Assembly (NCBI GenBank): GCA_015227615.1
Contig: JAALGZ010000015.1
Span: forward strand, 707,001 to 771,000
Source of the DNA: Labyrinthula sp. Ha
Lineage: Eukaryota; Sar; Bigyra; Labyrinthulida; Labyrinthulaceae
DNA: 64,000 nt
Direction: 5' to 3'
Every line of letters starts with the position of its first letter. The first letter of the stretch is position 1. The notes below the pieces were generated by a model, which worked only from the letters and a program-made list of their open reading frames with translations, was not told where the DNA came from and searched no databases. The translations under genes and the position numbers were made by a program. Below are positions 15,003 to 27,418 of the stretch, in pieces.

Positions 15003-17111
15003 TTGAATTCTCGTTTCAGGAAAAAATCAAGAAAAATGGAAACCAATCTGTATCGCGAGCACTTGATCTCTTTCTGCTCAATCAACGACTCTTACAAACT
15101 GAGAACAAATGAAGATATCCATGGGCTTGTACAGCAACAGCAGCGCAATGGAAAAGAGTTCGTGGATGAAAAGTTGACAAGAAAGTTTCGCATGACGGTA
15201 GACGTGGCGAAGAATCTTGGTACTATTGAGGTCCGGATCCTGAGGATAATAAGTTGTTTAACCCCTGCAGTTTTTCAGCATGTTGTGAGGCGTTGTCGCT
15301 TGGAGGATTGTGAACACGAAGCTTTGCGGAACATATACTCCCCTATGAGATTGTTTAGGGAGATGGAGGTGAGCCAAATTCCAGCTGCATCTGTTGAGGA
15401 ATATATCGTGAGTTACGTTAATAGTAGGAGTGATCTAAGGGAAAGTGCTCGGAAGACGTTTGATCATGAATCAAAACCGATTTTCAAAGAACTTTTCTGT
15501 TTTTTTATGGACAATGAAAAGACGAATGTTCAGTTTTTGAACGACATTGTCGTGTTCACAGAAGAGAAAGGTTTGGAAGCGTTGAACAATTTATTGTCCA
15601 AAAAATACAAAAGGGAGATATATATAAAACCTGGTGATTCTGCTAGAAGTTTTCATGCCAGTCATGCATCAGATTTTTTTGATTTTGCTGCTTTGAAAAA
15701 GACTTATAAACCCGTGGGCTCTGACCGACGACATAAAATTGAACAATATTTTCAAAAAGTAGCTCCTGATTTACTTCCTGCTAAAGACATACTTTTTACT
15801 TGGTTTGGTTTTTTGACAATAGGAGAAATGAAAAAAATTTTGTTCCGAATTTATGGAGTTGTTTTTAAGAATCGAACAAGAAAATTTAATACTGGACGAA
15901 GCACCCGACAGTTGAAAAGTTATAAAAAGCATAACTCCTCTCCTCCTGAGCGCTCTACAAGCCACGCATCGGTTTCCTCAAACTTTCCACGCCGAAAGAA
16001 AATTAGTACTATTAATAGGACGAGATCTAGGAGAAGGAATGACGGATCGAGTAGTAATTTAAGAGCAACAAGGTCACAAAACCCGTTTGAGAAAAAAGGA
16101 AGAAAAGTTTCAGCAAATCCTAGAAGACGCACTCATGCCAAATCTCAAGTACCAAAAGCTGGTGTTTATAGTCCTAGAACACACCTGCTTGACAGGAATG
16201 AAGCTCCAAGTGTATTGCACACGATGAGACTCTCTAACCCAGAAAGTCTTAAAAGAAAAACTGATTTGCCAGTTCCTCCTTTGCCTTCATTTAACAATGG
16301 ATCTGTTCAAGTTCCTTTGGTGGCCCAGAGTTCCCAAAGCGTTGTTATTATTGGAAACAAGAACAAGAATCAAAAGTTTAAGAAGGGTATCAATGCTATT
16401 AAGGCTGGTTTCAAATTGAAGCTCTTTCCAAAAAACAAAGGAAGTCTTATTAATATGTCTGATTTTGAGAACCTTACCTTTACTGAAGATCCAGTACCTC
16501 GCCAAACTGTTAATGTAGCTCAGATGAATCCAAGTACCAACCTTGTCCGAGGAGTTAACTTTGACAGATTGGCATCAACAAATCATCAAACAGCTGAGCT
16601 GCAGAAAATCATGAAGCAATCAATGTCAACTAAGTTAAAACTATTAAAGGGAGATGACGACGAAGAAAATGTTCGAACCGGAACCACCCTTAATCCAAGC
16701 AAGATACAGATTCCTCTTCCAGGAGCAGAATTAAATCAAGCCTCTTCATCTTCAAGAACCGTGGCTACTCGGGGTCAAAAGAAACAGTTCAACTCTCCAT
16801 TTAATATTCTCGCAAAAAAGAAAAATAAGAAGAATAAAGTTGTTTGCGAGGAGTTTGTGCTTTGTACAGATGAGTACTCAACATATTTTGGCAAGTGTGA
16901 GACTTGTGGTTTCAAAAAGTCATTACATCTTGGAGAGAGTTTTGATGAAAACGAAGTACAAAGTGAAGGTGGAGGAAGACCCTGTCGCCGTTTTGTAGGA
17001 AAAGGCAATATTTGCGAACAATGTAGCTTTGAGAAAACGAGCCATCAATGGTTTGCATTTGACTTACCTCCCCAAATTAAGAACGATGGGCTATCCTTTG
17101 AGGATATATAG
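15003..17111 (+). CDS. Orphan protein with two C-terminal Cys/His repeats
   Basis: 702 residues from the first ATG; the ATG at 15036 (METNLYREHL) is an equally good start. Residues about 1-290 look globular and helical but match no family I know. Residues 290-610 are basic and Ser/Asn/Gln-rich, likely disordered. The C-terminus has two similar metal-binding-like units: C621, C632, C635, H642 and C661, C671, C674, H681. Each follows the plan C...(G)KC/NICxxCxFxKxxH. This C-F-x-CxxCG-x-x-x-x-H pattern recurs in protist and plant proteins and probably binds zinc; binding is inferred. A TTTCAG sits at 15013-15018 with a GT 34-40 nt earlier, so a short 5' intron is possible but unproven. Flanked by gaps on both sides. 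Confidence 0.75.
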   Translation: MNSRFRKKSRKMETNLYREHLISFCSINDSYKLRTNEDIHGLVQQQQRNGKEFVDEKLTRKFRMTVDVAKNLGTIEVRILRIISCLTPAVFQHVVRRCRLEDCEHEALRNIYSPMRLFREMEVSQIPAASVEEYIVSYVNSRSDLRESARKTFDHESKPIFKELFCFFMDNEKTNVQFLNDIVVFTEEKGLEALNNLLSKKYKREIYIKPGDSARSFHASHASDFFDFAALKKTYKPVGSDRRHKIEQYFQKVAPDLLPAKDILFTWFGFLTIGEMKKILFRIYGVVFKNRTRKFNTGRSTRQLKSYKKHNSSPPERSTSHASVSSNFPRRKKISTINRTRSRRRNDGSSSNLRATRSQNPFEKKGRKVSANPRRRTHAKSQVPKAGVYSPRTHLLDRNEAPSVLHTMRLSNPESLKRKTDLPVPPLPSFNNGSVQVPLVAQSSQSVVIIGNKNKNQKFKKGINAIKAGFKLKLFPKNKGSLINMSDFENLTFTEDPVPRQTVNVAQMNPSTNLVRGVNFDRLASTNHQTAELQKIMKQSMSTKLKLLKGDDDEENVRTGTTLNPSKIQIPLPGAELNQASSSSRTVATRGQKKQFNSPFNILAKKKNKKNKVVCEEFVLCTDEYSTYFGKCETCGFKKSLHLGESFDENEVQSEGGGRPCRRFVGKGNICEQCSFEKTSHQWFAFDLPPQIKNDGLSFEDI

Positions 17112-20100
17112 CGGTTTTGGAGTTCTTCACCGCTGGTTCTTTGTACAGTTTTGGAAGAGATTATTATTATATATGATAGCGTTTAGTCTTGGTGTTGATT
17201 TGTATTTTTGTTCTGTATCTCTGACATTCATTATATATACGCTGAGCCTAGTTTTAAGAAATCTTTTATTTGGCGAGTATATGAAATAGATGTTCTAGGG
17301 TTAAAATAACATGTGGATTAAATAGAGTTTTGCATTTTGTGTATTGTTTTTGCAGAAGACACTTTACAAAGTCTGATCTATTCACCTTCATACCAATGCT
17401 GTGCGTCAAGCACATAAACTGCACCTTTTGCAGCCTAGCACTAAATGTGTAACTTTATTCTTTGGTGTTATTCCATATTCATTGAAACCCGTTAAGACTT
17501 AATTTTAGTACAACAATGTTACATGAGAAGGGTCTACTAGTTACAAGACTATAATGGCTTACTACCAAAATGGATACCTTAGGAAAATAGTTTCTGGGCT
17601 TAACATTTTAAACTTTGTTAGAGTAGACTGCAATTGTTGAATTTCAATGATTTGAACAGGATAAAAATTTAGAAACTCGATAGCTCTTGGTGAAACCATT
17701 GAGGTTAATGATTTTCTTTAAATCTTTCCCCGAGACTATGGATACATGGGAGAGGTTGAAACAAGTAATAAAGTTGTATACTTTAGTTCAAGGGCATTGA
17801 GCACAGCATGTACCGCTTCAATGTTTTATATCCTCAAATTCACTCATTTTAAGGCATACATAAGGGATAAACCAACCTATGAACAGGTCATACAAGCATA
17901 AGAAGATAATTATTTGGCGAAAGTTTGTACAGTGTTTCTTTGCAAAATTTTATTCACTAAACATGGTGAGTATGAGGGGTTACCTGATACAGAAGCAGAC
18001 GCTTTAGGTTGTTCCAGGTGTGAGTTTTTTTGTTTACTAAGGCTTCCTACAATTGTAGACATTGATTTACCCAGTCAACCAAGCTGATTCAAGCCGAGAA
18101 AAATTAATTTGTCTATATGTAACGCGATTTGGGTTTCTCTGCAGTTAATATTAAGGTATTAAATAGAATGTTGAACAATGCAGGCCAGCAACCAATTAAA
18201 TTTTACTACAGGGTTCACTAAAACTATTTGGATTTAAACCAACTGTAAGATCAGAGTAAATAACTCTATATGTAACTGAACAGTTTACCATCCTAGGTTA
18301 CATTGACCTTTTGGTAGAGGTAAGTTGCAATAAATGGGGTAGAGAAGAAATTTCTAATCAACTTGGAGAGATATGCCTCCCTCCTCTTAATGATGCAGAT
18401 GGAATACTCAGTTTAATTAAAAAGTGTTATAAAGTTAGCAGCGTAGAGCGTTTGACTGCATTATTATTGCATTAGTAAATGATCTCTGCAATTATGAGTA
18501 TACACTCATTTATGAAAACAGAGCTCAATAATAAATGTTCAAAGTAAAGTAGAAGCCAAACCTGCGCCCACCTGTGTTCCTTCATGAAAACTAGCGAGAT
18601 AGCTTACGAGCAAAGCACTGTAACAAATGTACCATGGACAGACAACCAAACTAATCACTGTAACATGTTTAAGTGAATTAACTTTTCGTTGCTGTTGAGC
18701 TTTAGAGACTCTCTTCTCTTATTAAACTAGTAAAGTCCTTACAAGTTAGTATATGATATCTTATTTATGAAGGTCTAGGCTTAGAAGAAATAAGCGGTAA
18801 ATGAGGATTCTTATGATTAACTAATTTCATCTTCTGACTTCTGTCGTTGAGCTCCTGCAAACTAATGCCGGGAAGTTTTCATGTGTAGCTTAAAAAGTTA
18901 AAAGTTATATTTTGACGAGTTCAACAACTGAGAACCCATCGTATGTTTTGCGGATTGAGAAGACTAATGAGAGTGTTTTTTGAATACCAAACAATAATCA
19001 TCTAGTTTGTCATGACCCCTGTCGCACTAAGCACGGCAGAAGTAGAATAAAGTTTCTTTGTGATCCAACGAGAATTTCAAAACAACTTTTCTGAAAAGTT
19101 TGAAGTTATTCGAATTAGCAATCCAAATAACCTTTTCTTAGCTTAAGGAAAAGTGAAAGAGCTATAGAGAAACTACCCCTCATGGTTACTGTAGCAGTCC
19201 TAACCTTTCTGGTCTTCATCCCTTGAGAAGAATAAAAGTTTGGCAAGAGCTAGTAGTGCTATTATGCTCCAATTTTAGAACGAAGATATCACACTTATTT
19301 TTTCATGACTTCAACGCAGAAACCCTTATCAAACATGATTCATCTATTGAGAAACTGGCCCAGCAATGTAAGGTTGCTTACTGATGCTGACATCATGAAT
19401 GAGGTTGTTAAAACCTATGGGATAAAATAAACAGCATTGCAAGTTGAAATAAATAGTGCTTAAGATGCAGTGACATGCTTGAGGCTACTCGTACCCTCGA
19501 AGGTTTCGGCTACGAGCATGAACCAGAGCGATAAAATGGTCAGAAACCGCGTCTGTCATCAAAGGAAGCTGGAGTTTCTGTTACGAATTCTTAAGATTAC
19601 CTTTTGCGCTAAAAAATGCTTTTTACATTCGGACTCCCTATCATTGACCTTTTTTTAATAGGGTTTTAAATATTGGTTTTTATTAAGAAAAACATAAACA
19701 AGGTGGCTGTGGAAGAGAATTATATTTCAAACTATAGTCATGCTAGTATGCTTAATTCTTTGATTAACAGAGTACAGGTTAAAACGTCTCAATTTACACT
19801 ATTTCCAAAAGAAAAGGTTCCATTTGTTTTAGTAAATCCATGTCTTTTTCGGGCGAACCAGAAAACTAATAAGAGGCTCATTCATGGTACATACTCTTGC
19901 CACTAATCGAAAAATGTATTTTTCTAGCTCACACCATTTTTTATTTCTGTGTTGTAGCAATTCTCCTTTGATTTATTTCTAAAATGTGCTTACAAAAAGA
20001 ACAGGAACTGCGCGAGGATATGGTAATCTGATCATGCGCCAGTGGCGAGAAATGCCACAGCTAGGGTTTCCTACCATGCTTAACGCTGTTTATCGGAATT

Positions 20101-20718
20101 TGATTTTGGTTGTTCAATGAGTTATATTAATACAACATGATTGCTTGAACTCTTGCAATAAAACTACGCAAAAGTCACCAACACTTCCGTGTGCTTAGGC
20201 AGGAAGATATGTTGTTAATAAAAACGATCTAGTTAAGTAAAATGATCAATGAACTTGAAAACAAAATATTAATTGATTTTCTAAGCCTACATTCTTCAGC
20301 CCCATTAGTAAGTGCTTTATCCTAAATTTTTCTCTTGGAGGAGATATATTGTTTTCTCTAGAGATTAGTTTATTCCCATTTGTTAGCCTATATCATTATT
20401 TTCTTAAATTGTTTTGGGATTTAAGGAGGGGTTGACATAATCTAAGCTCGCTATAAACCAGCACGGAAAATTTTAACAATAGTAGTAAATATACTTACCG
20501 GGAATTTACCGTGAATTTCCACTTACATCAAAATATCTAAATATTTGCAACCTTTAAAACTATCCTCTAAAATTCCGTGTTTCTGGTTTCAACACCGAAA
20601 CATTATGCTTTATATAAAAAGAGAACTCCTAAAATGGCTTATTTAGCCATAAATAAAACTGCACAACCAAAAGGAGGTATTGGAAAGCCGAATAAAACGC
20701 AGCCCATAAAACCTGCAT
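17112..20718. other. AT-rich gap with scattered coding-like relics, about 3.6 kb
   Basis: No intact gene is seen. An open stretch at 18254-18478 lacks an ATG but has protein-like composition (for example REEISNQLGEICLPPLNDA). Several short coding-like frames lie between about 19300 and 20120. None can be assigned to a family. They may be decayed host genes or old mobile elements. A TATATAAAAA at 20611-20620 lies about 100 bp upstream of the next gene and may be its TATA element. Confidence 0.4.
18254..18478 (+). pseudogene. Coding-like open stretch without a start codon, unknown family
   Basis: This roughly 74-codon stop-to-stop frame has balanced, globular-protein-like composition (YIDLLVEVSC, IKKCYKVSSVERLTALL) unlike the Ile/Leu/Phe/Ser-rich chance frames around it. 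It has no ATG and no neighbouring frame that makes a complete gene, so it is most easily read as a fragment of a decayed gene. Its parent is unknown, and it could also be an internal exon of an unrecognised gene. Confidence 0.3.
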
Positions 20719-20753
20719 ATGATGTCTCAGAAGAAAGGAAATCGGGCAGATAA
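20634..20753 (+). other. Upstream ORF overlapping the start of the 1248-residue orphan
   Basis: The ATG at 20634 lies just downstream of a TATATAAAAA (20611-20620) and opens 39 codons ending at TAA 20751-20753, 35 bp past the main ATG at 20719 and in a different frame. If transcription starts near that TATA, ribosomes would meet this ATG first, so it could repress the main frame. I searched for a roughly 31-nt GT...AG intron that would join the frames and found none. Confidence 0.3.
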
Positions 20754-23700
20754 TGATCAAGCTGCTAAAGCATTACCCCCAGGTCTATTTAGGACCAAAA
20801 CTCATCGAAAAATTAGTTTTAGTAAGAAGCCACCTGCCAATCTAAGTGCTACTAACCGATCTTTTGCCTCGAATACTTCAAAACAGTCTTTCAAAGAAAG
20901 AGCTATGGCAAAAGGCGCTAAAAAGTTATTCAACAGGAGAAATCGAAGAAGTCGCAACAGATTAGGAACTCGGAAACAAGGATCTTCGATGGCTGTGATG
21001 AAACCCCTTATGAAACCAGTAATGACTGCGTATAAACAGTTGCTCTCACTTGAACCAAAGAACTTCAAAGCTTCTAGAAAAGATGGTTATTCTTTTAAAC
21101 AGGGACATAGGAAAAGAAGAAACATGAGAAAAAGACCTCGAAAGCTTCTTTACCAGGCGCACAGGAACAGTCAGAGAATTCAGAAAGCGAAAACTATAAT
21201 GAGAAAGCAGTTTTTCGAAGGGCCTGAGAAGATGACACTTGAAGATTTTTTTCTAGAAAAAAGATTTAGCATCACAGATTTGGAGAATGATGAACCACAG
21301 TTGAAAATGCCTGATGTGGGAGCATCTGCAGAAGCAGATTTTCAAACAACAGGGAAGCGGCCTAGAACTTCAAGTCGAATTTCTGTTGGTGAATTTGAAA
21401 TCAAAGTTCAGGATATTCCTCAAGGAGTGGATGAAGATGAGTTTAATGCTCAAACAGAGGAAATTATCAAAGCATTTCTTCAAGATTTACTAAACTTTTC
21501 TGATTCCGCTAGTAAGAGAATATTTGGGTTTGGAAAGAAGACATTTTCCCGCACCGAAGAGGAAAAGTTAGAAGAAAGACAGCTTTTGAAGAGACTTGAG
21601 CCTATTAAAAAAACACTTCTTTCCCAGCAAAATAATCACGTTCAGGGTGTTTCAGCCGCTGCAACTAATTTTATAACAGACTTGAGACGCCATTTAGCTG
21701 TTCTCCAGGGAGCCTTGCGAGAAAAAGTTGCTGAATTTGGAAGGATTTCAAGAAACTTTGATGCGAATTCCTTTGAGCACTTGATAAGGGATGAGAGGGA
21801 TGTAGATCGTGAAGGTACAGGGGCAGGGCATGCTTTTTTGAATCTAATTGGCCTCGGTCCTGCACATAAGAGATCTTCAGTGTTGAGCTTGAAGCAGATG
21901 TTGTCCAAGAATGAGATTAACTCTCCTGAGCATGAGAAAGCGATGAAGGAGATTAGAAGACTTGCTGAGTTGATAGAGATAGTAGAGAATGAAATATATT
22001 CTGTAGAGATAGAACAATACTTTCCAAGAAAGATGTTATGGAAAATTAGATTGAATGCAGGGGATTATTGCCTTGGTATGAGGGACCTAGATTTAGATTC
22101 CTTGAAAGGAAATTTTAGCCTTAAGATGGGTGAAGAAAATGGGGTTATATTTATAGATTTGAAAAATATTGAAGCCAAGTTTGGAATCTCTGATCTTACA
22201 ATAAGTGGATCTGGATTTCGAACCCTTCTTTCTAGGGCACTGATTGCGCCTACCTATAATAGATTGGATATTGGTTTGACTGGAGATTGGACTTTGTGCT
22301 TTAAGTTCCAGCCTGCTGAAGAAGAAAACAATTGGCATGCTGCTTGGGTTGAAGATACTGTATAATTTTTTTTATTTTCTTATATTCTAGGAAAGAAGCT
22401 CCGTTCAGAATCTTAAACTTGACAGAGAAATGACAGGATGGTCTGCATTAAAGCTTCCAACAAAAGCGCTAGAATACATTGCGACCTCTGTTATTCCACA
22501 GGCTTTGAATTCTTCAATCCAGAACTTGTTTCCACCAAGTTTGGGCAGTACTTTATTAGATAAGACTAAGAACAAAGTTAATATGGAAGGTAACATCGAT
22601 ATTAAGCAAGTTGTTCCATCTGGTGTATTTAAAGCTCCTTTAATAGGAAGCACACCTAATGCTAAAAAAGCAAGAGACCTTCTACAGTTAAATGATATAG
22701 AAGCTATATGGCTTGATCTTATGCTTAAAGGAACCCTGGCTGAGAAAGCCGGGTACAAAGCCAAACGCAGCGCCTCAATGTATAGTTTATATAAATGGAG
22801 GCTGGAATACGCTGCTCACCCCCTTAAACGACTTAAAGAAATGCTTATGATAATTCAGAAAGATGCAACGTTGTTCAAGTATATGCAAGCTGCTAGGATG
22901 AAGCGTTTGCGAAATAATATTTCAATGCAGAGTATGGCCGAAGAAGCTGTAAGCACAGCGACTCAAGATAGTCCTAAGGTTGAGGTTGAGGGGGAATATT
23001 TAACTCAAACTACAATTCACAGATCCATGACAGCTGCCTCATCTTCTCAACTTCCCCCTCAACATCTGAAAAATTCCCAGCAACCAACAAGAGCACAGAC
23101 CAATAGTATGGCTAGTGGGGATTTGACATCCACTCCTTCTACTCAAAATATATTTACTGCTGAAAGTGAAAAGGAAGCTACAGATATTCCAGATGATTGG
23201 TTGTATGAGATCATTGTCGCAGTAGAAGACTTGGCAACGAAGGATGTTGTTTGTAGACTGGAGCTTACGGATATTGAAGTTGATTTGGATTTGAATAATG
23301 TTGTTAAATTCTTCTCAGATACAACACTGGCTACATTAGAAGGTAAAACTACAAAAGCCGTATCTAAAGAGGCAAAGAAAGTTGCTCTCCATAGAAAGGT
23401 GAAGGCTGAGAACCAGATTAAGGCTGCCTCGAAGTATTTTAGCAATAGAGTGCTACCTTTTATGTCAAAGACAACTGACTTCTGCTTAGATGTTTATTAC
23501 ATTGTATTGCAAGGGGATGTTGGACTTAATTTTAGTGATATAAGATCAGGTGTTGTGATGCAGAACTTTAACATTCAGAAGTGGATGGGGTGGGCACCTC
23601 AACGACTTAAAGGTTATAACTTGGAAGTTGAGGGAGTTCAAGGTGGTTCATCCTCAAATTCAAGCAGCTATACTGTGAAACTGAATCACAAGTGGAAACA

Positions 23701-24496
23701 AGAAAAGGATAACTTGTTTAATAGAAAGGAAGATGAAGATGATGCCTGGGTTAAGCTCAAAGACATTGGCATCAACATGTTTCCGAAAGGCGAAAGTCCA
23801 GGTACCATTAGTTTGACAGGGGAATCCATTCAGCTTTGGCTTGGGCTTACTGCTTTAGAAGAATTTTTGGCCTACTGGGATAGTACCCCAGAAAGAGAAA
23901 TGGTTCCGTCAGATTCATCTTCAAATTTGGTTTCCAGACAAAAGGCATCAAACTCCACTTCATCTGACGACTCACAGGACGTAAGGGACAATGAAGTTTC
24001 TCTGGGTGCTGATGTCCGTAATAGTATTGATCGAGTCAACAGGTTTAGACAAGAATTGATGAAAGTCCAGAAGGAGATTAATATATACGCTTCTGAAGAA
24101 TTACGAGCTGACAAGGAAAAGAAGTTTAAAAAGGTTCATCATACCCTTGGTAGGCCTCCAATTTTGTACCCTGACAAGAACTTTAAAATATCATCGATTA
24201 AGAAAGATCCGCTTGACCCATCATACAGCAACCCTTATTTACCACGCTTATTCTTGGACCCAGCTTTTGATCTTAAACTATTTTGGAAGAATGTTGCGTT
24301 TAAGGCTACAAAGTATGATTTTGAGCCGGAAGGGGTTCTTGGGGGCAACGTTAACGATAGTGTTCGAAGTGAACACCGGGCGAGTAGTGTGTGTATAACT
24401 ATTGATCGTAAGAATAAGTATGAACAAAAGCCAATTGGTTTTTTTGAAATGAAGTGGAATCTTTCAGAAATGTTTGATGATGTTAAAGCTGACTAG
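20719..24496 (+). CDS. Large orphan protein, 1248 residues, two exons
   Basis: Exons 20719-22359 and 22391-24496 are joined at phase 0 across a 31-nt GT...TAG intron (22360-22390). The second exon adds 13 residues before the ATG at 22430, showing that the two long frames are one gene. The N-terminal 160 residues are very basic (NRRNRRSRNR, RKRRNMRKRPRK). Charged helices follow (about 215-450), then a segment with alternating polar and hydrophobic residues (about 455-540, with IFIDLKNIEAKFGISDLTIS). Exon 2 has a Ser/Thr-rich linker, another alternating segment (LDVYYIVLQGDVGLNFSDI), then SNPYLPRLFLDPAFDLKLFW. Alternating beta patterns recall amphipathic lipid-binding folds (TULIP/BPI or bridge-like proteins), but that is a guess; no signal peptide or membrane segment is seen. 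An ATG at 20634 opens a 39-codon out-of-frame uORF overlapping the start. Confidence 0.75.
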
Positions 24497-27418
24497 TTTT
24501 GAATTTACTTTGAAAATTTGTTTTGGATAGATTTATGAGATGTTTAATAGATTTACATAATTTAGTATCAATCCTCGCATTTAGACTCCCGGTTTGCCTC
24601 TGCTCTATGTATTCCATGAAAAGTTGTATTACTGCAACATAATACAAGTGGGATGAGAATGGACAAGAATTCTCTGCTGCAAGTTATTCTTCGCTGAGTG
24701 GTGAACCAGACATGTTGCCACTCGCAACCAAAACTCGACTTTAAGAAGGACTAGATTACTGAGGAATAAAGGTTAAAGAACCTTGGAAAATTTCTATGCC
24801 TTTGTTAATCTAGAGCCTTGGTCATCTTTTTATAAACCACTTTGCTCGAGACAAATAAAACGCTTAGAAGTTTAAGCTGTCTTATGTATAAAAACTTGGC
24901 AGTCTATAGCAAGAAACAGTACAGTTCAAACTATTAAGATACCAACGAAAATGCATCGTTGCAATGATGTGAAAAGATATAATATGCTAAAGGAAATTAC
25001 AAGGTGGTCTACTTGTAGTAGATCTGCTTCAGCTAGTGTTTGATTAAATGCTGAAGACATATTTTCGACTACCGCATAGATATTGCCATGTCGACTGGAG
25101 CACCTGAATATACTTGAAGTGTTCACGATATGCTTTTTCTTCTTCTGGAGTTAGACACTTTCTGATACATTAGATTATTAGATCCAACATGAAGAATGCT
25201 CAGAGTTTATGTCGGGAAGTTCAGCATCTGGTAGATCATTTGAGGTACAATGATGAGAAACAATTGATTCATTAAACATATAGTTACCACGATAACCAGA
25301 TTTTATGTTAGACCTATGTAAGCACATAATATGTAAGGTTCGCTTCGCACTCACCCTTTAAACCTCTCAATGTGTACTTCAGGTCTAGTTACTAAGTCCT
25401 GGTATTACATTCAAGAATCCGAAATATATCCCATCAAAAGCATAAGCAGTGGAGAAAGCTGCACTTTAGCTCATATTAGCTCATGTGATTTTAAATGCTT
25501 TGTTGAGCTGATAGACTAGGGCAAAATCTTCAAAATAGTTGAAAAACTTGCTGGGCTTAAAGAAATGTAAATGAGAATTCAGGAAAGAGCTAGAACCTGG
25601 GTGAGGAAGAAAACTTTAATTATTTATTGCATATACATCAAAAACCATACTTCTGGAAGAGCAGCTATTTCGCCAAAGCTATGAGAGTAATAAACTACTA
25701 GAAGGGGAAAAAGTACAAAAAATTAGTTTTAATTTGGTTCTTAGGGTGAAATTTTCATACGTAAATAAGACTGCTGGTAAATTTTGGTAGCTTGTGACTT
25801 GCACAATCTTTAATCGCAATAGCTCAAGTGCCAAGGAAGACAAACAAGCTTCTCCAGAGAAACCACGAAAGCATTGTTAGCTGTAAAAATTATGTTACTT
25901 AGGAGTCTTTAGTTTGCGTGTGATGACTATAGAAAGATAAATCAGGTTTCACAGATTTAAGTATTTCTTATGTTCAAATACTTGTATCATTGTTGCAACT
26001 AAAGTTTCTCGGTGATTAAATTGTAAAGAAATAACTATTTAATTTGAATATAATAGATATTTTCTCCATTTATTTGTGCTAAGTGGTAGCTTTTTCTTAA
26101 ACTGAAATATAATGGCACAAGTTACAGCACACTTTATATGTCAAAATATTTACTCTGGTTAGCAGAGTATCTCTAGATACAAAAAAAATATATTTCAGTC
26201 AACTAGTGGTTAGTAAAAAAGAGGATGTGGAATATAATGAATAATTCGGCCAAGTACGGTACTTCAATCTACGGGTTTTCTTCTTATTGACATTTTTTTA
26301 GAATGTGAAGTTTGAGGAAAGGGCCTATTACAACGAGTTTTCCCCGTCCTAAAATTAGACTCTAATTTGGTGATGGGAAGTTCTACTTTATCGTTCCAGA
26401 AATCAAGTTTTTAGCTTTGCTTGTTAAAGAATGGGCAAAATATTTTGAAAATAATGAGAACGATTCTAAATAATTTTATAACCTTGAACTCATGTGCGTA
26501 TAACAATAGCCTTGTGAAAGTACAATCTATTTATTGATATCCTCTCTCGAAAAATGAGTCTAATCCATCAGCAATCACTTTAGATAAAAGTGGCCATTAC
26601 CTAATATCTACAAATCTGAAAGTTTGAAGTACTTGGTTAGATTTTTGGAGAAGCAGGCCAAAGCTATAGGACAGACCTTATTCATTTTGTGAGAACATTA
26701 AAGATCTACAATTCTATAAACTCCCTATATTTATATAAAACTAATTAAAATACTTAGTTTGTGACTAGAGTTCGATGTAAGAATAGAAGTTTTTCTGTGT
26801 TGCCAAATCAAATCAGGAACTGAGCAATTAAATGGTAACTTTATACACCTAAATAGGGGTAAGAGAGCCCTGCTGGCTGTTTGGTCTAGGTGTGTAGAGC
26901 TTTTTTTCAATAGGAACTCAGTAGATGAATTGAAGATCTTCCGGGATAACTAAGTGGGGCTAAGACTTACAGCGACTTTGAGTGAGGAAGAAAGGACCAA
27001 TTAAGGGTTTCTGAAGGAACGACTAATCTTAGAATTGAATATTTCGCTTCTATGAGTAATTATTTGCTACACATTTTAATTTTGCGAGATTTAGAGAATT
27101 AAAGTTATATTCAAGTTTCCTAGATCCGATATATATATATAAGTTAAAATCATTGTGAATAATAGTCAATTCTTATTAGGGTTTCATACAATGGTTTAAT
27201 ATAATGAAATATTCTATACCAGCTTCTCCGAAACGTGTGGTAAAAATTACTATTGCGAATGTTTTCAATAATTGTTATTTTCATTTCTTTTCTAATGGTT
27301 TATGATGCTTTTTCAGGATCCTCAAGAACTTATCATTGATAAATTTCAATCTTATCTAATATGTAAAATATGGCAATAAAACATCTGAAACCACAATGCT
27401 GCATTACTGAGACTCCCA
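24497..27418. other. AT-rich gap, about 2.9 kb
   Basis: Lies downstream of the 1248-residue orphan and upstream of ATG12. Only short chance frames are present (for example 24926-25126, minus strand). No RNA gene or repeat family was recognised. Confidence 0.45.

Noticed and set aside
17290-17310. TAGGGTTA as a telomere-like repeat
   Set aside because: Single copy without tandem repetition.
18300-18360. GTAAGT...GTAG, 23 nt, as an intron in the 18254 relic
   Set aside because: Removing it brings an immediate stop; the unspliced frame is the longer one.
20480-20530. ATACTTACCGGG resembling the 5' end of U1 snRNA
   Set aside because: Only the first nine or so bases fit; no U1 stem-loop structure or Sm site follows.
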